DNA from: Coriolopsis trogii
Lineage: Eukaryota; Basidiomycota; Agaricomycetes; Polyporales; Polyporaceae
Direction: 5' to 3'
Assembly (NCBI GenBank): GCA_020543525.1
Contig: JAHYIO010000001.1
Location: 434,001 to 498,000 of the forward strand
DNA: 64,000 nt
Of this stretch, positions 54,447 through 64,000 are shown in pieces. The position numbers were made by a program, and so were the translations under genes. Position 1 is the first letter of the stretch; each line of letters starts with the position of its first letter. Below the pieces are notes generated by a model. The model searched no databases. It was given only the letters and a program-made list of their open reading frames with translations, and had not been told where the DNA came from.

Positions 54447-56549
54447 TCACACGCCCAGCCACGCCCGCTCCAGCACAGCGAGCAGCATCCCGCGCTCGAC
54501 CTCCCCCATCCGTCCCTCTCCTATTCCCCGTCCCGGTCCACGTCCATGTGAGCTTCCGGCCCCTCGCGCGACGCTGGAGAGCATTGACCCCGACGCCTGA
54601 GGCGCGTGATTCGAACCCATGCGACGTCCGACTTCGCCTCCCACCGCGACTGCATCTTCCTTCTCGACATCGCTCCCGATCCCGATCCCGGTCCCGGTCC
54701 CCCAGGCGGCCGTGCGGGGAGTCAGACGAGCGTACGAAGATCGACACGGACCCGCGCGCCGGAGGAGGTCCACCAGACCGTCGTACACCGCGTCGCGCTC
54801 GTGCGCACGAAGCTGAAGCCGAAGCTGGAGCTGGAGCGGAACGCCGCGGCCGCGCGAGGCATCGGGACTGCCACTGGCCCCGCCGCGACCTTCGTCGCGG
54901 CGGCCCGCGCTGGCGTGCACGACCCGGTGGAGGACAGCACACAGGTACCAGCCCGCATCCGTTCTCGCGAGCTTCTCCACGACGTCGTCCCCGCGCGTCC
55001 TCGCCGACGACGCCTTCTGCGCCTTCGTCTTCGTCCGTGATGGAGGATCGTCTGGTACTTGTCCCGGTCCTCCCAACACTACGCCTGCTGATGCGGGTGC
55101 GGGTACTGCGCTGGCGGCCGCACGTCGGACGCTTTCGCCCAGCACGCGCAGCCCCGTACCCGTCTTCGTTTCCCCGAGGTTTCGCGCAGGCCCCGAGCGT
55201 GGGCGCACAGAGCCCCCATGGGGAACCCAACCCGAGCGCGTCCCTGGCCGCGTACAATCGTCGCCCCCGCTATGGATCCCAGTGCCCGTATAGATCCTCG
55301 GTAGCGGGACAGGCTTCGCGGACCCGTGCAGCAGCTGCCGATCTCGGTCACAGTTGTCGCCCGCTCGGTCACCAGTCGTCGTCCCATGGCTGGCCTCTGC
55401 CCGAGTCTTGGCCACAAGGACAGAACCCCTGGAAGCGTTCACGTCCTCGTGTCCGCGCGCGCGAGACGGTCCTGTCGGTTCCTCGGCCGGCGCGGGGGCA
55501 CGCGCGTGGTCCCGGTCGGGCCCTTCGGAATCACGAGCGTCGTCGTCGTCGGGCACGTACAGCTTCCCCAGCTCACGCACGCACTCGAGTGCCAGGAGCG
55601 TTTTGACGTGGTCCACCTCAGGAACAGCTCCCGCCCCCGCCGGCGAGGGTGAGGGTGAGAACGGCCCGGGAGGCGCACCCGCAGAACCGGGCAGGGCTGC
55701 TTCGAGCGCGGAGAGCACGTCGTCGACGAGTGCGAGAACGGCCGGGCGTGCGTCGACCGGGAGCGAGGCACGGTCAGCCCCAGAGGACTTTGTCGACGTA
55801 GCACTAGCATTAGCACGAGAACCAGACGGAGCAGCAGAGCCAGAGCGAGCACTAGAGCGAGCGCCGAAGCAAGCCGCGGTGAAGCTCTCAGAGAGGACGA
55901 AGAACGAGCGCACGAGCGGGGAGAGAACAAGCGCGTACAGTCCGCCCAGAACGTCGTCGATCGCGCCGAGGGACGCCTGCCTGGCCCGAGAAGCTCGAGC
56001 GCGCGTGAGGACCGAGCTCCGCGTCGCCTTTGCTTTCTTCACGGACGCGGCGTGGTGCGCGAGGAGGCTGGCTAGGACGGTCGGGACGAGGCGGCGCAAG
56101 GACGCTCTGAGCGTGTCGAGGACTGAGACCGGGTCGCGAAGCCCGAGGACGGCGCGGTGGGCGGTGAGAGCGGTCGTAGCGGTCGTAGACGAACCAGAAC
56201 CAGAAGCCGAGGTAGGTTGCCGGAAATCAGCAGGATCAGCAGGAGCGCGGACAATGAGGGCCAGAACGGTCTCCACAGCGCGCAGAGCGCGAACCGTCGT
56301 CGACCGTACGAGTTCCGGGGGGACGGAGAGTGGGTCGTCGGCGAGCAGGTCCGTCATCGTGTCCAGAGCGTCGAAGGCGACCGAGACACTGGGCACGGTC
56401 GGAACGTCTATCGAACAATGGATCAGTGTCCGCTTGCGGGCCTCATTGAACTCAGATAGCCGTAGATAGCGACGAGAAGGAGGAGCGGGAAGGAGGAAGG
56501 ACGACGGGAGCGGTGCGTTGCACAAAGGCTCAGCCGGACGAGGGGCCAT
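54447..56549 (-). CDS. Hypothetical protein, about 700 residues
   Basis: One open frame from ATG 56547-56549 (MAPRPAEPLCNAPLPSSFLL) to TGA at 54447-54449. I do not recognise the family. The N-terminal half is helical, with regular hydrophobic spacing (RKRTLIHCSIDVPTVPSVSV, LVRSTTVRALRAVETVLALI, GAIDDVLGGLYALVLSPLVR), suggesting a helical-repeat fold. The middle (about 54960-55600) is low-complexity (A/S/P/G/R). The last part has DDVVEKLARTDAGWYLCAVL and AVYDGLVDLLRRAG and ends MLLAVLERAWLGV. The region is GC-rich and long ORFs also run on the opposite strand (54365-55606, 55354-56469). I prefer the minus strand because of its better helix pattern and clean ATG. Undetected introns in the low-complexity part are possible. 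Confidence 0.6.
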   Translation of the reverse strand: MAPRPAEPLCNAPLPSSFLLPAPPSRRYLRLSEFNEARKRTLIHCSIDVPTVPSVSVAFDALDTMTDLLADDPLSVPPELVRSTTVRALRAVETVLALIVRAPADPADFRQPTSASGSGSSTTATTALTAHRAVLGLRDPVSVLDTLRASLRRLVPTVLASLLAHHAASVKKAKATRSSVLTRARASRARQASLGAIDDVLGGLYALVLSPLVRSFFVLSESFTAACFGARSSARSGSAAPSGSRANASATSTKSSGADRASLPVDARPAVLALVDDVLSALEAALPGSAGAPPGPFSPSPSPAGAGAVPEVDHVKTLLALECVRELGKLYVPDDDDARDSEGPDRDHARAPAPAEEPTGPSRARGHEDVNASRGSVLVAKTRAEASHGTTTGDRAGDNCDRDRQLLHGSAKPVPLPRIYTGTGIHSGGDDCTRPGTRSGWVPHGGSVRPRSGPARNLGETKTGTGLRVLGESVRRAAASAVPAPASAGVVLGGPGQVPDDPPSRTKTKAQKASSARTRGDDVVEKLARTDAGWYLCAVLHRVVHASAGRRDEGRGGASGSPDASRGRGVPLQLQLRLQLRAHERDAVYDGLVDLLRRAGPCRSSYARLTPRTAAWGTGTGIGIGSDVEKEDAVAVGGEVGRRMGSNHAPQASGSMLSSVARGAGSSHGRGPGRGIGEGRMGEVERGMLLAVLERAWLGV

Positions 56550-57401
56550 GAGCGTTAGGCTATAGGCTATAGGACGCTGATATGCAGCTTCCTCCCGGTG
56601 TCCCTTGTGGTCGCGTGGACGAGTCTATGTGACGGGCAGGTGAGGCCATCTTGCGATCGCAGGGAGACCAGTCAAGCCAATGACAGCTGGACGGGCCAGA
56701 AGCCGCTGGAAGAGAAGAGGGGAGGACATTGAATGCCGAAGTTGCCAAACAACGCGCATACAACCGCTCAAAGATCTCCGCTGCAGCGCTGAGTGCATGT
56801 CCGAGGACACTCGTGGAGGTTGGACGACATGCGCGGTGATGGTGTTTGGTATGTCTTTTGCACCGTTTGTAAGATGCGAGGGCAGCGGGGCCAGGACAGA
56901 TTCAAAAAAACGGGCGCGCGGCGACAGGAGGGGTTCCGCCAGAGAATACTGATAAATCTGAAGCAATAGGGTGCAGAAGATGCCGGCAAGTGGGCTTGTA
57001 AGCCGTGCTGTCGGCGTGTGTCTGATGCCGTATGTAGTAAGAACGACACCCCCATCCCGTTATTGTCACTGCGCGCGATGATGATACTGAAAGAAGCTGA
57101 TCCTTGGAGTCCATGACGCAGCATGGACGTGTGCAGCGGATCCTATACCGCGAGCCCTTGGTTTCTCAATGAGAAAAGAGCCTAGCATGCCCGAGATGAT
57201 CAGAGCGGGGCGACAATTCTGATCAAGCGATGATAGTTCGGTCGTTTTCAGCCGAGATGTCAAGAGCACATGAAGGAGGATATGGCATGAATGTTGCGGC
57301 TCCACTAGCAAGAAGAGCCTCGCAACCGCACCAGATGAGATGATGTCGCACCGCTCCGCCATGATACGAAGACTCGAACCCGGACTCCACGATGCGCATA
57401 G
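56550..57401. other. Region with possible coding exons on the minus strand
   Basis: Minus-strand stretches such as 56870-56960 (LLSPRARFFESVLAPLPSHL) and 56640-56790 look exon-like and have candidate splice sites. They could be downstream exons of the gene at 57402-58226, but I could not keep one frame through them. Confidence 0.3.
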
Positions 57402-58226
57402 CTATCGAAGAAGACGGAGAGGAGAGAATGACGCACCGGCTAATGCCCCGCCCAATATTGCGCTCAACTCCAACTTCGCTTGTGGAAGTGGTGCGGGCTT
57501 CAAGGCATTATCAGCACCTACCACGGCGCTAGATAGCTTTGCTTTCTTCGCTTTTGCTTTCTTCCCTGCGCCGGCGGGTGGTGTGCCGGAATCATCTTGC
57601 GCACCGTCTACTCCTGAAGAAGCAGGCTTGGAGCGGGCAGCCTTGCGAAGCGCGAGGAGCTCTGAGAAACACAGACGTCAATTCCCCCGACCATCGAAGC
57701 TAAATTACTGAGTCGTCACTTCAACTCAGGGCTACCGGTCGAGTACAAATGGCCAATCACTGATCCATCGTCCGAAAGCTACCATCTCAACGAAACATGC
57801 CCATGGCAGCATGCAAGGTTGAGGCATGCATCGGTATTCTGGACGACATGACTCAGTCTCCACGAGCAAGCATGGCAACTCACCGAGCCTCTCTTTGTCG
57901 TGCTGCTCCTGGAGGTCCCGAATGTCCTTCTCGAGCGCAAGCACACGCTCGCGCCACGGGTTTGGAAGGTGTGAGCGGGGCGACGGCGTGTCCGATGAGA
58001 ACGCAGCGTGTAGATCGAGGATGTACGCTTCACGCGGGGGGTTAGAAGACGGGACTGTACGGCATCTCCGCTGTGGTGTCTGTCTGACACTGACCTTGGA
58101 CAGATTGACCGGCCGGTTTGTGGGTGAGAGCAGCAAGAGCCTGAGGAGAGGAGATCAGAAGCGGGAGGAGGAAGAAGAAGGGGTGGGTACTATGGCAATG
58201 CGAATCTGCTGGCCTGCGGACGCCAT
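57402..58226 (-). CDS. Small coiled-coil protein, unknown function
   Basis: Spliced by eye. ATG 58224-58226 gives MASAGQQIRIAI, a phase-0 intron, then ALAALTHKPAGQSVQ. A phase-1 intron leads to PSSNPPREAYILDLHAAFSS. After SPRSHLPNPWRERVLALEKD comes a charged helix (IRDLQEQHDKERL). A phase-1 intron leads to LLALRKAARSKPASSG, a lysine/alanine-rich stretch (GAGKKAKAKKAKLSSAVVG), and ELSAILGGALAG. Here it either stops at 57402-57404 after SFSPLRLLR or continues through a gtgcgt donor into 56550-57400. Splice phases agree at all three upstream junctions, which supports a real gene. No known domain was recognised. Confidence 0.5.
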
Positions 58227-58990
58227 GCGGAGAGGACTGCGTGGGTGAGGCCAAGGGGGACACGGACGCCGTCGTCGTCGTCGCTCCGAGACCGCGTCGG
58301 AGCGCTCTCTTCAGGCGTGTCGCGCGATGTCGCTCAGAAGACGCGTCTCGTCACGCATCTGCACACGCCTGTCACACCGTCCCGGCTGCCGCGTCTGCCC
58401 TTGCTCGATTCGTCTTCCGTCCTCGTCCACAGACAGGCCATGTCTTCCGTCAACTGCCAGGTGAATCTCACAACTCCAAGATGCGTCTTTCGGTCCCGCC
58501 CTCTCCTCATCTTAGTGGCCGCCAGGCACATGTGGCATATAGTATCTCAAGCAGAGTTCGCAGTTAGTGTACGAACTCGGCAATTCCTCACGCGGTCCAC
58601 AGAACTGTAGCAATATGCTGATGCCAAGTCTGCTTCACTTGGCCATCGATGTCGACTTCTACGTGTACGTACTCACATACATATATGCTACTAGTCAAGT
58701 CGCCGACACCCACTCCGAGAGAATCATATGAGGGGTCCCGTACTCTACCCCGTGCATCTCCTCTATGCATGGCGGTAAATGATGCGCGCATTGTCATGTA
58801 AAATGGCAGACGTTCCGTTGACGACAAGTGACAATTCGGAAGTGATACAGGTGCGTCCAATTCCAGCCTGCTCCTCTCTGTGCGCGCAATTCTTGGTCCG
58901 ATACTATATGACGATTGTCCGTGACGTGCAATGCAGATCTGTCCACTCATTCTTCGCATAGGTTCCAGTTGAATGCTCGCAACTCCCATC
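58227..58990. other. Intergenic region
   Basis: Promoter side of the coiled-coil gene and 3' flank of the cupin gene. Only short ORFs; nothing recognised. Confidence 0.4.
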
Positions 58991-60695
58991 TCAATCACAC
59001 CTTATGATCTCCCATCTCTGCGTCTTCCCGCCCGAAGACTCCTCCACAACCACCTTGTGTGCCCCCCCTACGTCTCTGACACCAAGAATCAGGTTGGTAT
59101 TCATCAGTCGGACCCTAGTACGCGCCTTGTGTCAATACTAACAACGCATATAGTCGGCCTACACAACACTCACTCATAGACATCCCCGGGCCCGTCGACG
59201 TGCGCGAACGCCCATGCAGAGGTGAGATGAAGTTGGGCTGGAGTGCGACTTCCGACCACCTTCTGGCCGTCCTCAGGAGGCCAGAAGACGGTCGCAGCCG
59301 AACCGCTGCTCTCGTTTGTGAGTGTACAAAACTCCGTCCCAGGTAGCTTCGCCACGGTCCACTGACATAGCCCGCAGGTGATTCAGTGCATACGCCCATG
59401 TATGAAGCTACCACTAGGCCGGACGGACCTTCTGCGCGCTGTCGGAGAGGACGAGAGGCGTGTTATCGTCCGAGCTTCCATCTTTGACGACGAGCGCGAG
59501 TCGGGACGCTGCGTGCTTGATGCTGTACGAGCCGGGGGATGGGGTACGCGTCTGGTCGACGACCTCTTCGCGCGCGACGAACGGCGGGAACTCGAACGCG
59601 AACCAGACGTCGTAACGCTGGCAAGCCGGATCCCCGTCCCCAGCCAGCCACGCTGCGCAGCACAAAAGGTGAGCACGTCGACGAGTGTGACGTGAGAGAG
59701 GGGAGAGCGGGATGGCCTGTTCGCGCACCATGCCACGGGTAGTCCACCGTGTCGTTCTTCCGCAGACCCGGAAGGCCGTCCCTGCTCGTGCGCCAGAGCG
59801 GCCCGTGCTCAGACATGTCCGGCACCACGATCTTCTCGTACTCGTGCTCGTCGGGATGCGCCGGGTCGAACGCGTCGTCGGGCACGGTCGCCCAGGCCAT
59901 CCCGCCGGCGCCCGTGCCGTTCACGATGCAGGCGTGGATCTCGCAGAAGGACTGGTCGACGTGGTTGTGGAAGCCGGCGCTGACGCCGACGCCCGCGGTC
60001 CACCCTTGGATGTGGCAGATCTTCTCGTCCGTGTCATCGGCGTACCGGACGTGGAAGCCGACGAGGTTGTAGAACTCAAGACCCTGCGGATTTTGGGAGA
60101 CAGATGAGCAAGCGTTGGTGCGTTACTGGTGAGAGCTCACGTCGAATGCACCATGGGACCAGGGGCGGTCCTCTACTTTGACGAAGGGAAAGTCCAGCTT
60201 GCGCACGTCTTCAGGGAAGCGATCAGGGAAGATGTTGTGAGCGACGAGTTGGCTCATGTCAGTGTATGGAGGTTTCCCCGATGTCGCAGACTTGCGGAAC
60301 AGGACGAAGACTGCGCCCTCTGCATGGGTATCGACGTGACCGTCTTTGCCGTCCACGATAGTCGAAACCTGAGTGAAAGGAGCTGTGGCCATGGTACGCT
60401 CTTGTCTGTCTCCTGTCCTATCCGTCCACGTAACTAAGGAATTCCTCAGTATATGCGGTGCGCGTGGTGCAGAGGACACACCTCGGCCTGCCACCACCTT
60501 CAAGCCGTCTCCAACCTCGACAGCGTACTTCTCGTGTGGGGGCACGACTACGAGTGCGAAACGGCGACTTGCGACGTCCAGGAACTCGACGGTGTCGGCA
60601 CGATGTGCGTCGGTGGGTCGCGGTACACGGAAGAGTACTTCCGCCCCCAGTTTTTCTGCGGTGATCGAGGAGTATCTGATACCGGCGGCTGACAT
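58991..60695 (-). CDS. Bicupin / beta-trefoil protein, like the C-terminal half of aldos-2-ulose dehydratase
   Basis: About 445 residues in six exons; ATG 60693-60695 (MSAAGIRYSSITAEKLGAEV). The cupin part contains GWTAGVGVSAGFHNHVDQSF followed by CEIHACIVNGTG (about 59925-60010). The H-N-H...E-I-H set is the metal-binding motif. NDTVDYPWHAWLAGDGDP (59645-59760, split by an intron) and VWFAFEFPPF follow. From my knowledge of the family this matches the cupin region of Phanerochaete aldos-2-ulose dehydratase, which turns glucosone (from pyranose 2-oxidase) into microthecin/cortalcerone. That enzyme also has an N-terminal beta-propeller, which is missing here. The C-terminus looks like a beta-trefoil with Q-x-W motifs (AQKWTV; TQRWEI). 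The final exon is reached by a 59-nt intron after GDVYE and ends WEIIRCD-stop at 58991; without it the frame would stop at 59170. A TATA-like box (cttata) is at 60761-60766. Confidence 0.75.
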
Positions 60696-62409
60696 GGTGT
60701 AAAGGAAGCTGGACTGCTAGGGAGATGGTAGGTCAATCATTGTCCCGATGAATCACGACGCTTATAAGAGATCCGCAACGCAGACAGCCCATCGGGCATG
60801 GTCACGCAGAGCCTGCGCATGCCGTCTCGCTCCGCCTTACTGAGCTCATGGGCTCGGACCTAAGGCCTAATTACGCAGCGTTCGGGGTTGGAGCGCGCGC
60901 CCGAAGTCGTGGCAAGCGACGAGGCGAACTTCGAGCGGCGTCTGTCTTGCCCGTATGCCCAACTCTCCTGCTTTGCTGACAGCAGCTCCAGGAATCGAGC
61001 GACGAAGCTGCAACTTCTGCGTCAGTTTGACGGATCATGAGGTCAGTCGCGCTGCCACTGAATCATGTAGACGGCGAACAAAGTGCACGAGAATGGCCCA
61101 CTTACGCAGGTGGAGCTACTGTACTGGTGAACGTTCGCCGCTGGTTCATATTGCATAACAGCCTCTTCCCCGCCAGCGCGCCAAGGTCAGAAGGCCAGAA
61201 CAGTGCCTGGCATGTCTTCACATTACTGCGGAGTCCTCAAGCTGTCAATGACCGGAAGCCGGAGTTTGGCAGCAGTCACTTTGCGATCCCGACACTCCAG
61301 ACGCCGTTCAACGAACTTCAGCGTTGGTCGGGGCTCTCTCCTGGCCTCATGAGGGGTGCTTACGGGAGCATGAGTCCAGTCGTGAAGCGAGTGCAACTGG
61401 AGTCGAACGACTACATACCACGACACACACCCCACACTACTTTTAACGACTTCATTTTTCAGGTCAGGGCCGAAGTCGGACGCCATCATGTACAGTGGCG
61501 CGGGCAACGCTCAGCATTCAGGCGCTGAGGGTTGCCAGTGGGTTGCACTGAAGTTGCATGTTCCCCCAGAACTGCCATGTCAGTACCAAGACGTTCTGTC
61601 AGTGTTCCATGACTCGGAAGTCGTCGCCACCTACGTGTGCTCTGATGCGCACTGGAGCTGGCGGTATCTCAAGACACAGTACCATGATGCAGGCTTGGAA
61701 ATGGCAACTCATGACGTCCACGCATCTGACCGGAGATGTGCACTAGTAAGCACACATTTACTAGGCTCGATGTACAGTGCAAAAGCTGACAGCGTTTATT
61801 CATCGGCCGCTAAGGACACGCGCTCGAAGTTAAGGGGACACCTTCATGAGCGTCAGCGCAAACCGCCCGTGTCGTATAAGCCAAGTCATTTAGCACAGTC
61901 GATGGAGCTCGAGTGCATTGGAACACGCTGTGAAGAGAATTACACGACGTCAGATGTACCATGGGTCGCTTCTCTCAACAGATCTACTGCGACATTGAGT
62001 TTGCTGTGAGTCTTCCCTACCAAGAACACAGACCATGTGCTCAATCCGCGTCTCTGTTCTGACATAGAAGTCCGGTGTTGACTCGGCCACAGCTCCAATT
62101 TTGTGGTTACCGCACCTCAGCGCTGAACGTTATCCATCGCGGTTACGTTCACCAAGCTCAGAACCAGACGGCGACTTCCGTATGAGATGAACCTTCCCTT
62201 CCGTTGTGCACCCTCGATATAGTGCACAGTCATGCTGAGCACGCATGTGATCGCTCAAGGTCCGTCACATTTGGCACAACTCAAGCATCACTCAACTCTT
62301 TGTAGTCAGTAGACAGCTCTGCGATATATAAAGAGGACAGTGCCGAGGTCGTAATGGCCTGCAGCCTCCGTGCGCATCACCGTCTCCCGCCCCGCAGTTC
62401 GACAGAGAC
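60696..62409. promoter_or_regulatory. Divergent upstream region, cupin gene and pyranose oxidase gene
   Basis: 1.7 kb between two genes of the same pathway. On the left, a TATA-like box for the minus-strand gene at 60761-60766. On the right, TATATAAA at 62325-62332 for pyranose oxidase. ORFs at 61037-61528 and 61488-62009 (+) have no recognisable motif and I do not call them genes. Confidence 0.5.
62325..62332 (+). promoter_or_regulatory. TATA box of the pyranose 2-oxidase gene
   Basis: TATATAAA, 85 bases before ATG 62410 and 200 before ATG 62525; a strong match to the consensus. Confidence 0.7.
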
Positions 62410-62524
62410 ATGACGACGCCCTCGAACTCTTACACTGTCAAGCACATCCACCAGACGGCCGGCATAGGCCGCAACCAGCACATCCGGGCGAACAAACATG
62501 CTGCCCTGAAGGACTTCCAGACTG

Positions 62525-64000
62525 ATGTACGTCTCGCCGTCTGCGCGCCAGCGTGTGCCACTGCCAGTTGATGTTGACGTGCTCGCAAAGGTTTTCATCG
62601 CCGGAAGCGGGCCTATTGCTGCGACTTTCGCCAAACAGATCGTCGAGGCTGGCTACAATGTCTGTAAGATTCACCTCGTCGCATCCCGACTTGGTACTGA
62701 CCGGTCAACTACAGGTTGTCATGTGTGAGCTGGGTGCATCGTGAGTTCCGCTGACAGATAGTGGCGAAACCAGTCTGACGCATGCCCACGTTCAGAGACA
62801 GCTTACGTGCGACCACCTCCGAAGATGGTACCCCGTGGGTATCTTTGTATCCTCACTTTGCAGTGGTAGTCTGATATCTTGCTTAGGCAGGCGTACATTC
62901 CGGGAGCGCACAAGAAGAACGAGATCGAGTACCAGAAGGTATTGAACTCACTATAAATGACAACAGATGACTCGCAGACTCATGTACGACGTTGCGCTTC
63001 ACAGGATATTGATCGCTTTGTGAAGTGCGTGGCTTGAGCTCTCGCGGATGTTTCGGTTTGAGTACTCAGATCCTGTTGCATCTCCATCATAGCGTCATTC
63101 AGGTGTGTGAATATATTGAAGCCTCACCATGTCTTCTATAGCTGATGAGCTTGCCACTCAGGGAGCTCTGAGCCCGGTCTCCGTCCCTGTGGAGCATGCT
63201 ACTGCGGATACCTTAGACCCCATCGCGTGGAATGCAGAGTAGGCAATACCCTCCCGCTAGAAACCCAAGCCTTCAGCTCACTCCCATGCAGCCTCACGAA
63301 GCCTCCAGTCACGAACGGCAAGAACCCGAAGCAGTCTATTGCAGGGAACCTGTCTGCCCAAGCTGTCACTCGCGGCGTCGGCGGCATGACGGTATGACGC
63401 TCAGTACGACCTGTACCCGACTCCTCACTCACCCTGCCCGGCCTCTCTGTCCCCATCCGTTTCCCAGACCCACTGGACGTGCGCCACCCCTCGTTTCCAC
63501 CCTGACATCGAGAGGCCGCAGCTCGAGGCTGACAAGGTCGCGAACGACGCCGAGTGGAACCGTCTGTACACCGCTGCCGAGGCTCTCATTGGGACCACGG
63601 AAAAGGCTTTCGAGCATTCTATCAGGCACACGCTCGTCCTCCGTACGCTTCAAGACGCGTACGCATCATCCGGACGGACGTTCAAGCCCCTCCCGCTCGC
63701 CTGCCACAGGCTCCCGAACCCGGACTATGTCAACTGGCATGCGACCGACACCATCCTCGAGCATATCTACGTGGACCCGAAGAAGCGGGCCCGTCTCCGG
63801 CTGCTGACGAACCACCGGGTGACGAGAGTGTGCGTCGAGGATCCGAACGCTAAGGAGCTCAAGATAGGCGCGGCCGAGGTGAAGGATCTCTTGAAGGACG
63901 TCAATGACCAGGATGGCCCGACGTCGTACATCTCTGCCAAGGTTTACATCATCGCTGCAGGTGCTGTCGCTACCCCTCAGGTATTCTGCATTTGCCACTT
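62525..64000 (+). CDS. p2ox: Pyranose 2-oxidase (5' part, partial)
   Basis: FAD enzyme of the GMC family that oxidises glucose and other sugars at C2 to 2-keto sugars and makes H2O2 for lignin-degrading peroxidases; in white-rot fungi it acts in the periplasm and around hyphae. Exon 1 includes the dinucleotide-binding motif VFIAGSGPIAATFAKQIVEA (about 62590-62650). Later exons give VMCELGAS, YIPGAHKKNEIEYQK, then GVGGMT spliced to THWTCATPRF (about 63380-63500); the H of THWT is the residue that binds FAD covalently in this family. Next come HSIRHTLVLRTLQDAY, PLACHRLPNPDYVNWHATD and YIIAAGAVATPQVF at the window edge. It resembles the Phanerochaete type. The start is uncertain: ATG 62525 is in frame; ATG 62410 opens a 39-codon stretch whose splice to the core I could not make fit. 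The 3' part lies outside the window. Confidence 0.93.

Noticed and set aside
54605..54640. Second T-loop-like sequence (GGTTCGAATC on the minus strand)
   Set aside because: The stem fails after one pair, and it lies inside the coding frame of the hypothetical protein.
57355..57400. Possible tRNA T-arm (GGGTTCGAGTC on the minus strand)
   Set aside because: The stem bases around the loop do not pair and no cloverleaf could be built.
61037..62009. Two overlapping plus-strand ORFs upstream of pyranose oxidase
   Set aside because: No recognisable domain and no convincing splice structure; treated as upstream region.

Overview
The window is nuclear DNA of a filamentous basidiomycete, most likely a wood-decay Agaricomycete of the Polyporales or a relative. 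The evidence is the dense set of genes with many short (about 50-65 nt) GT-AG introns, and a pyranose 2-oxidase gene beside an aldos-2-ulose-dehydratase-like cupin gene. A chromodomain-bearing Ty3/gypsy element and basidiomycete-style DNA transposons and MITEs point the same way. No bacterial features, CRISPR arrays, rRNA or convincing tRNA genes were seen.

Layout. 1-1750: 3' part of an ABC-F ATPase (GCN20 type). 2428-3945: two small tandem genes of an unrecognised family. 4162-7329 (-): Ku80. 7568-13016 (+): SNF2/STH1 chromatin remodeler, divergent from Ku80. 13427-18049: a 4.6-kb Tc1/mariner-type DNA transposon with TA target duplications. Its DDE transposase is interrupted by a 320-bp MITE, and a 500-bp hAT-type MITE lies near its right end. 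18204-20040 (-): F-box/LRR protein. 21619-22197 (-): third member of the small-gene family. 23882-24665 (-) and 25079-25770 (+): divergent ribosomal protein genes uS8 (RPS22) and eS17 (RPS17). 26323-27715 (-) and 27898-29994 (+): divergent GET3 and SRP68. 30206-31306 (+): SMN-like protein. 31736-34956 (-): nucleoporin NIC96/NUP93. 37895-39205 (-): FYVE zinc-finger protein. 42432-53279 (-): a complete young Ty3/gypsy chromovirus with near-identical 218-bp LTRs, a 5-bp target duplication, gag-protease and pol in one frame split by a single UAG, and a long third ORF of unknown function. 54447-56549 (-): large hypothetical protein. 57402-58226 (-): small coiled-coil protein. 58991-60695 (-): bicupin plus beta-trefoil protein. 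62525-64000 (+): pyranose 2-oxidase, running off the end.

Most genes are housekeeping: translation control, ribosome, membrane-protein targeting, DNA repair, chromatin, nuclear pore and snRNP assembly. Three divergent pairs share short upstream regions (Ku80/SNF2, RPS22/RPS17, GET3/SRP68). The last 5 kb is the metabolic highlight. Pyranose 2-oxidase makes 2-keto-glucose and H2O2, and the neighbouring cupin protein resembles the cupin half of the enzyme that dehydrates 2-keto-glucose. The repeat-rich, gene-poor stretches (13-18 kb, 20-23.9 kb, 35-37.9 kb, 39.2-53.3 kb) separate conserved blocks.

The least explained items are the three-copy small-gene family found by splicing the exons by hand, and the extra ORF of the retrotransposon. 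Exon boundaries were worked out by eye from splice signals and reading frame; none was checked against transcripts or databases.
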